From Centrapalus pauciflorus (lineage: Eukaryota; Streptophyta; Magnoliopsida; Asterales; Asteraceae), in the NCBI GenBank assembly GCA_020465985.1, contig JAANYP010004416.1, positions 62,001-126,000 on the forward strand: a stretch of DNA of 64,000 bases. Reading direction: 5' to 3'. Below, in pieces: positions 59,384 to 64,000 of the stretch. A program made the position numbers and the translations under genes. Numbering within the stretch: position 1 is the first letter of the stretch; every line of letters starts with the position of its first letter. The notes beneath the pieces are model-generated. The model did not search any database. It was not told where the DNA came from and saw nothing but the letters and a program-made list of their open reading frames with translations.

Positions 59384-62357
59384 CCCACCCCCCCCCCCCC
59401 AAGCGAAGTGGGGGGAGGACCCACACGAAGCTTGGTGTGAAATTTCTCAAATAGAGAACGAGGAAGACTCTTTGTAAATATATCTGCTACTTGAAGATGA
59501 GTAGGAACGAATTTAGTGAGAAGCTGACTAGAGAGAACGAGTTCCCTGACAAAATGATAATCAATGTCAATATGTTTTGCCCGTTTGTGAGAAACGGGAT
59601 TTTGACTGAGAAATAAAGCACTACGATTGTCACATAGGAGAGTAGGACGAGAACAAGGCAGAACATGTAATTCGCGTAACAGATGAGTAATCCAAACAAT
59701 TTCAGCTGCTGTATTTGCCAAAGCCCGATACTCAGATTCACAGCTGGAACGAGAAACAGTAGGTTGTTTCTTTGCACTCCAAGAAACAAGGTTCCCTCCT
59801 AGAAAAATAGAATACCCATAGTCTCAATACAACGTGCCCAATCAGCATCTGAGTAGCCAAGAACAGTCGGAGAAGGCGAATGTAGAAAGGTGAGACCATA
59901 GGATAAGGTACCCTTAACATAGCGAAGAATACGCTTAACGGCTTGAAAGTGGTCATCAGTTGGAGCATGAAGGAACTGACTGACTTGATTGACAGCATAG
60001 GAAATATCAGGCCTTGTGATGGTGAGATATTAAAGAGCTCCAACCAATGATCGATATAAGGTTGGATCCGAGAAAGGAGTGCCTTGAGTGGTAAAATAAG
60101 TTGTAGTAGAAAGAGGGGTACCAACAGGCTTCACATCAAGTAACTTAGCCCGAGTGAGAATGTCATGAGCATACTTGGTCTGACTAAGAAATAAGCCATT
60201 ATCAGTATAAGAAACTTCCAGTCCTAAGAAGTAATTTAAGCGACCAAGATCAGTAATAGAGAATTCGGTGTGGAGCCGAGAGATGAAACGTTGTATCGTT
60301 GATGCATGATTGCCGGTGAGTATGATATCATCGACATACACCAAAAGATAAAGGACACAAGAATCACGTTTGAAGACAAATAAAAATGTGTCAGCTCTAC
60401 TACAAACGAAACCAAGAGTGATGAGAAATGTGCTGAGACGTTCAAACCAGGCACGCGGGGCTTGTTTGAGCCCATACAAAGCTTTTTTAAGATGGCACAC
60501 ATGATTCGGGAAGCGGGGATCAATAAAACCAGGTGGTTGTTCCATGAAAACAGTGTCCGTTAGAGTGCCATTTAGAAAGGCGTTTTTGACGTCTAGATGA
60601 TGAAGATCCCATTTGTTAAGTAGAGCAAGAGAAAGGACAATTCGAAATGTAGATGCTTTGACAACCGGACTGAAGGTAGCAAAGTAATCAAGACCTGGAA
60701 CTTGTGTGAAGCCTTGTGCAACAAGACGAGCCTTAAATCGATTAACAGTACCATCAGCATGAAATTTGGTACGAAAAACCCATTTTGAGCCAACAACATT
60801 TGAGGTTTTCGGACGAGGGACAAGTTCCCAAGTTGCATTCCGATGTAAGGCAGCCATTTCTTCATTCATGGCATTGAACCACTTGGGATTTTTGGCAGCA
60901 GATTTGAAACCTCGTGGTTCTTTAGTAGCAAATAATGCTTGAGGAAGAGGTGAAGAGAAGAGATGTGATAAATCAGCAATGTGGCGTGGTTTAAAAATAC
61001 AAGCACGAGCTCGTGTGATCATCGGGTGAACAGAAACAGGAGAGGAAGGTGTTGGGTTGAATGAAGAAGCCGCAGGTGATGATGATGAAGCTGGTGATGC
61101 AGCAGCAACAGATGTGTCATCTACAATTGATGAAGTGGAAGGAGCAGTAGGAGCTTGAGACGAGGAGCAGTTCAACTGGTCCGGACAGAGAGTGCATGGA
61201 GTGGTGGAAGCGTTGCTAGGAGTAACTAGCATGTCAATGGGTGCTGTTGGCGAGGAGACTAGCGGTGGTGGAAGGTTGGTTGGTCTGGAAACACCATCAC
61301 AGTAAGTGGAGAAAATAAGCCGAGCAGAAACAGTGTTTGAGGGAAGTCCCGCAAATGGAAAGCATGTTTCATCAAATTGAGCATGACACGTGATATATAT
61401 GCGGTTGGTGGACAGATCCAAACAACGGTAGCCTTTATATTGAGTAGAGTACCCGATGAACACACATGGAGAGCTGCGAGGAGCAAGCTTGTGGATGGAA
61501 TAGTCCCGAAGATATGGATAAACACAGCTTCCAAAAACTTCAAAATTTCCATAGTTTGGCGTAGAGGAGAACAAAAGCTCATACGGAGACTTATTTGCCA
61601 AAAGTTTTGTTGGTAAGCGATTTATGATATAAGTTGCCGAACCAAAGGCATGTGGCCACATAGATGCGGGAACATGGGCATTAAACATCATTGCCAAACC
61701 AGTTTCAGTGATGTGACGATGTTGCCTCTCAGCACGACCATTTTGTTGCGGCGTGTAAGGACAAGAGAAACGATGAAGTGTGCCATTGTCCATAAATAAA
61801 GTGCGAACTCGGTGGTTTACAAACTCAGTTCCTCCATCAGACTGAAAAACTTTGATTTTGCATGAAAATTGAGTTTGAACCAGGTTAACAAATGCTTGTA
61901 AAACTCCATAAAAATCGGACTTGGCCTTTAGCGGATAAAACCAAGAGAATCTAGAGAAGTCATCTATAAATACGACATAATAACGATACCCATCCGTGGA
62001 AACAATGGGAGAGGGGCCCCATAAGTCACAATGTATCAAGTCCAGAACATGCGATGAACGTTTAGAATTAAGACCAAAAGGTAAACGTTTACTTTTAGAT
62101 AATTGGCATGAATTACAAACCCTTGGATTCGGTAAAATAGAAGTAACAGATAAGTTTCCTAGTCTATTAAGCAAAGAAATAATATGAAAGGAAGCATGCC
62201 CTAATCGACTGTGCCAAAGATCATATGATGCTCGTAATTGTCTAGAAGAGACGCTTGCTAAGAAGGCATGTTGACTGTGGTGCAAAACATATAAACCATC
62301 CTTACTTCGTCCGTGAGCTAGAGGCTCCTTTGTGATCCGATTATGAATTGTGAACAC
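59359..62357 (-). pseudogene. Integrase, RT and RNase H of the young Copia
   Basis: A 775-codon open segment (60030-62357) has GAG-pre-integrase (LWHSRLGHAS, CNSCQLSKSKRL) and integrase with HCDLWGPSP, FQSDGGTEF and NGRAERQHRH, i.e. the Asp-Asp-Glu triad. RT follows with FNAMNEEMAALHRNATWEL, GLKQAPRAWFERL and VYVDDIILTGN, the YVDD box near residue 670. A TAA in the Gln position after LVGAL (about 60030) and a frame change with small deletion near 59820 break RNase H. The tail (59359-59721) shows LCDNRSALFLSQNPVSH and ADIFTKSLPRSLF. Few lesions agree with the near-identical LTRs. Confidence 0.92.
59384..59400 (-). other. G-rich polypurine tract of the young Copia
   Basis: The plus strand is CCCACCCCC-type sequence with a run of 13 C, so the minus strand is an almost pure G tract next to the 3' LTR. 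It looks expanded by slippage. Confidence 0.75.
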
Positions 62358-63532
62358 ACCATCAGAAAAACAACATCAACGGGGTTATCATGAGTAAGTT
62401 TGCTGATAGATAGAAGGTTTTTCGTAAGATGCGGAACCACAAGTACATCAAGTAAATTAATAGTGGGAGAAGTAGACGATGTGCCAATATGAGAGATAGA
62501 AGAAGAATTACCATTACCAAAGAAGACCCTCTCATTACCAGAATAAGTGGAGACCGAATCCAGATTTGAAGTAGAGGCAGTCATGTGGGATGATGCGCCA
62601 GAATCAACAAACCAGTCCGGCGAGCTAGGAGAAATATTGCACTGAGCTTGAAAAGCTTGTGCTATATTAGCATGCAGAGAAGAAGAGCGACTGGCATAGG
62701 AACTTAAATCAGGATAGTGATTGGCATAATGACCATCCTTACGACATAGTTGACAATGAGGAGGCCTTCGAGAAAAATTGCCACGACCACGGCCTCGAGA
62801 AGAACTTCCACGACTACGGCCCCGTGAGGAGGAACCACGTCCAGATGATACAACATTGAAGGCAACAGGAGAAGGAGCATAACTGGTGATGGTGGATAGA
62901 AATAATTCGTGACCTTCAGCTTGATTGAGAAGATCACGAAATGAAGAACGTGGTCGCATCAAACGCTGAGTAGTGGAAAAAGTTTCAAAGGAGGAACCAA
63001 TGCCTGACAGAAACCAATGGATTTTGTCTGCTTCATCAAGAGAGTGACCAATGGCATTAAGTTGATCACAAATGGCTTTAAATTTTCTACCATATTCAGC
63101 AACAGGGGATGAACCTTTCTGAAGAAGACGAAGAGAGTCACGAAGAGTATGAACCCGTTCGATAGAATCATGGCTATAGGTGGTTTCCAATGCTATCCAA
63201 ACATCATAAGCAGTATTATGACCGAATGTTTCGGCGATTGCTTCTTCAGATAGCGATGATTGAATAAGAATGAGAGCACGTTGATCACATTCAAGCCACG
63301 AGAGGTATGCAGGGTTGGGATTGGAGATATTGTCTGTAACAATGGTGGTTGGCGGAGGAGGGACAGATCCATCAATGTAACCAGTTAATTTCTGGTAACC
63401 AAGAAGAGGAAGCATTTGTCGACGCCATAAGAGATAATTTGAGGATGAAAGCTTAATGGTGATCATATGCAGAATGGTAGAGAGAGGTAGAGGGGAGTCG
63501 AAGGAATCAGATTTGGCAGTCATGGAATTCAA
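62318..63532 (-). pseudogene. gag and protease of the young Copia
   Basis: 404 codons from the ATG at 63532 (MNSMTAKSDSFDSPLPLS). The gag core has YLLWRRQMLPLLGYQKLTGY and VPPPPTTIVTDN, then SLRLLQKGSSPVAEYGRKF. A Ser/Arg/Gly-rich linker follows. The zinc knuckle reads CQLCRKDGHYANHYPD, with Tyr where the last Cys ligand is expected. The protease motif WFVDSGASSHMT is intact. The frame ends at 62318 and overlaps pol by 40 bp in another frame. In related elements gag-pol is one frame, so this is likely a frameshift lesion, not programmed. Confidence 0.9.
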
Positions 63533-63574
63533 CGAACAAGAAGAGGGCAGAGAAAGACGGCCAGGAGCGTATTA

Positions 63575-63585
63575 GGCTGATACCA
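63575..63585 (-). other. Primer binding site of the young Copia
   Basis: The minus strand reads TGGTATCAGCC and directly abuts the 5' LTR. Confidence 0.85.
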
Positions 63586-63720
63586 TATTAGGGTTTTAGA
63601 AATCTCATCTTGTTGAGTTGTATTTCATTGAATTAAATATATAATACATCAGTACACATAAATAAGGATAGTACAACAATTTTGTAACAACTTTCCTATG
63701 CTATAAGATCTGCTCTATCA
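63586..63720 (-). repeat. 5' LTR of the young Copia
   Basis: 135-bp copy of 59249-59383, followed by TTTAC. Confidence 0.93.
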
Positions 63721-63725
63721 TTTAC

Positions 63726-64000
63726 CAACAAAGGCTCTTCGCGATATTTCGTCGTATGAAGCTTGGACCGGTAAAAAGCCTAACCTTCATTTTTTGAAAG
63801 TTTTTGGTTGTTTAGCACATGTTAAAGTTCCAGGTTCACACTTAAAGAAATTGGATGATTGAAGTGAGCAAATGATATATCTCCGAGTTGAAGAAGGTAC
63901 AAAAAGATACTGCATGTTCGACCCTCAAAAGGGGAAGCTCAGAATAAGCCGAGACGAGGTGTTTGATGAAAGAAAAGGGTGGGATTGGACTAAAGTTAAT
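63726..64000 (+). pseudogene. Integrase C-terminal region of the plus-strand Copia, right of the nested element
   Basis: Plus-strand text resumes as TKALRDISSYEAWTGKKPN, FLKVFGCLAHVKVPGSHL and then LDD followed by a TGA in place of the usual sense codon. It continues GTKRYCMFDPQKGKLRISRD to the end. This is the integrase-RT linker that follows the Glu region at 59086-59248 in intact Copia elements. Confidence 0.87.

Larger units (their letters stand above)
59249..63720 (-). mobile_element. Young Copia element with 135-bp LTRs, 4.5 kb
   Basis: LTRs at 59249-59383 and 63586-63720 differ at about two positions. The exact 5-bp duplication TTTAC flanks it (59244-59248 and 63721-63725). In the element sense the LTR starts TG and ends TA rather than CA, and the PBS abuts it directly. 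The two coding blocks (gag-protease and pol) still read almost through, with few breaks. This makes it the youngest insertion seen here. It splits the integrase region of the plus-strand Copia. Confidence 0.95.
56960..64000 (+). mobile_element. Plus-strand Copia element, interrupted by another Copia and continuing past the window
   Basis: 5' LTR 56960-57729, PBS-like site at 57732, gag and protease at 57739-59085, an integrase remnant at 59086-59248, then a nested Copia (59249-63720), then more integrase/RT-linker text to the window end. Several stops and an internal deletion that removes the first two integrase acidic residues make it dead. The 3' end is outside the window. Confidence 0.85.

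Overview
The window is plant nuclear heterochromatin made almost entirely of nested, decayed transposable elements. I recognise no intact host gene, rRNA or tRNA. The best host-type match is a broken tryptophan-synthase-beta fragment at 46995-47510. The element families are those of flowering plants: Ty1/copia and Ty3/gypsy LTR retrotransposons, CACTA, hAT-like, MULE-like and Tourist-like DNA elements, and an L1 LINE scrap. Two Copia elements carry an extra ORF downstream of pol, of a kind I associate with Asteraceae genomes such as lettuce and sunflower. That points, by inference only, to an Asteraceae-like eudicot.

Layout. 1-3086 is the 3' part of an old minus-strand Copia (extra ORF, spacer with a Tourist-like MITE, end of RNase H). 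Its RNase H gene is split by a 13.5-kb minus-strand Copia at 3087-16560, with 665-bp LTRs, a 5-bp duplication, PBS, PPT, a broken gag-pol, a 2.2-kb spacer and an accessory ORF. The spacer holds a remarkable multi-hairpin domain at 8236-8538. Next come microsatellites (16566-16830), a MULE-like foldback element (17257-18865) and a plus-strand Gypsy carrying only gag and protease (19225-27146).

28023-45760 looks like one old CACTA element filled by successive insertions. A small hAT-like element (28479-34279, 8-bp duplication with one mismatch) holds a Copia with 114-bp LTRs (28586-33362). One LTR of that Copia was in turn the target of a chromovirus Gypsy (35110-43355). A 1.78-kb block of host sequence flanks this Gypsy on both sides (33335-35113 and 43356-45135). 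This suggests an unequal, microhomology-mediated exchange between a chromosome with the Gypsy and one without it.

45761-47783 holds a hAT-like end and the tryptophan synthase fragment. 47784-55042 is a nearly complete CACTA element with a broken tnp2-type transposase gene and a second gene. 55043-56959 has another CACTA end, an (AT)n tract and a LINE endonuclease relic. From 56960 to the window end runs a plus-strand Copia, interrupted at 59249-63720 by a young minus-strand Copia with nearly identical 135-bp LTRs and an exact TTTAC duplication.

All large ORFs are retroelement or transposase genes broken by stops and frameshifts. The elements interact only through insertion into one another. 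The most unusual signals are the covarying hairpin cluster in the large Copia, the duplication around the chromovirus Gypsy, and the tryptophan synthase fragment with a recognisable intron.
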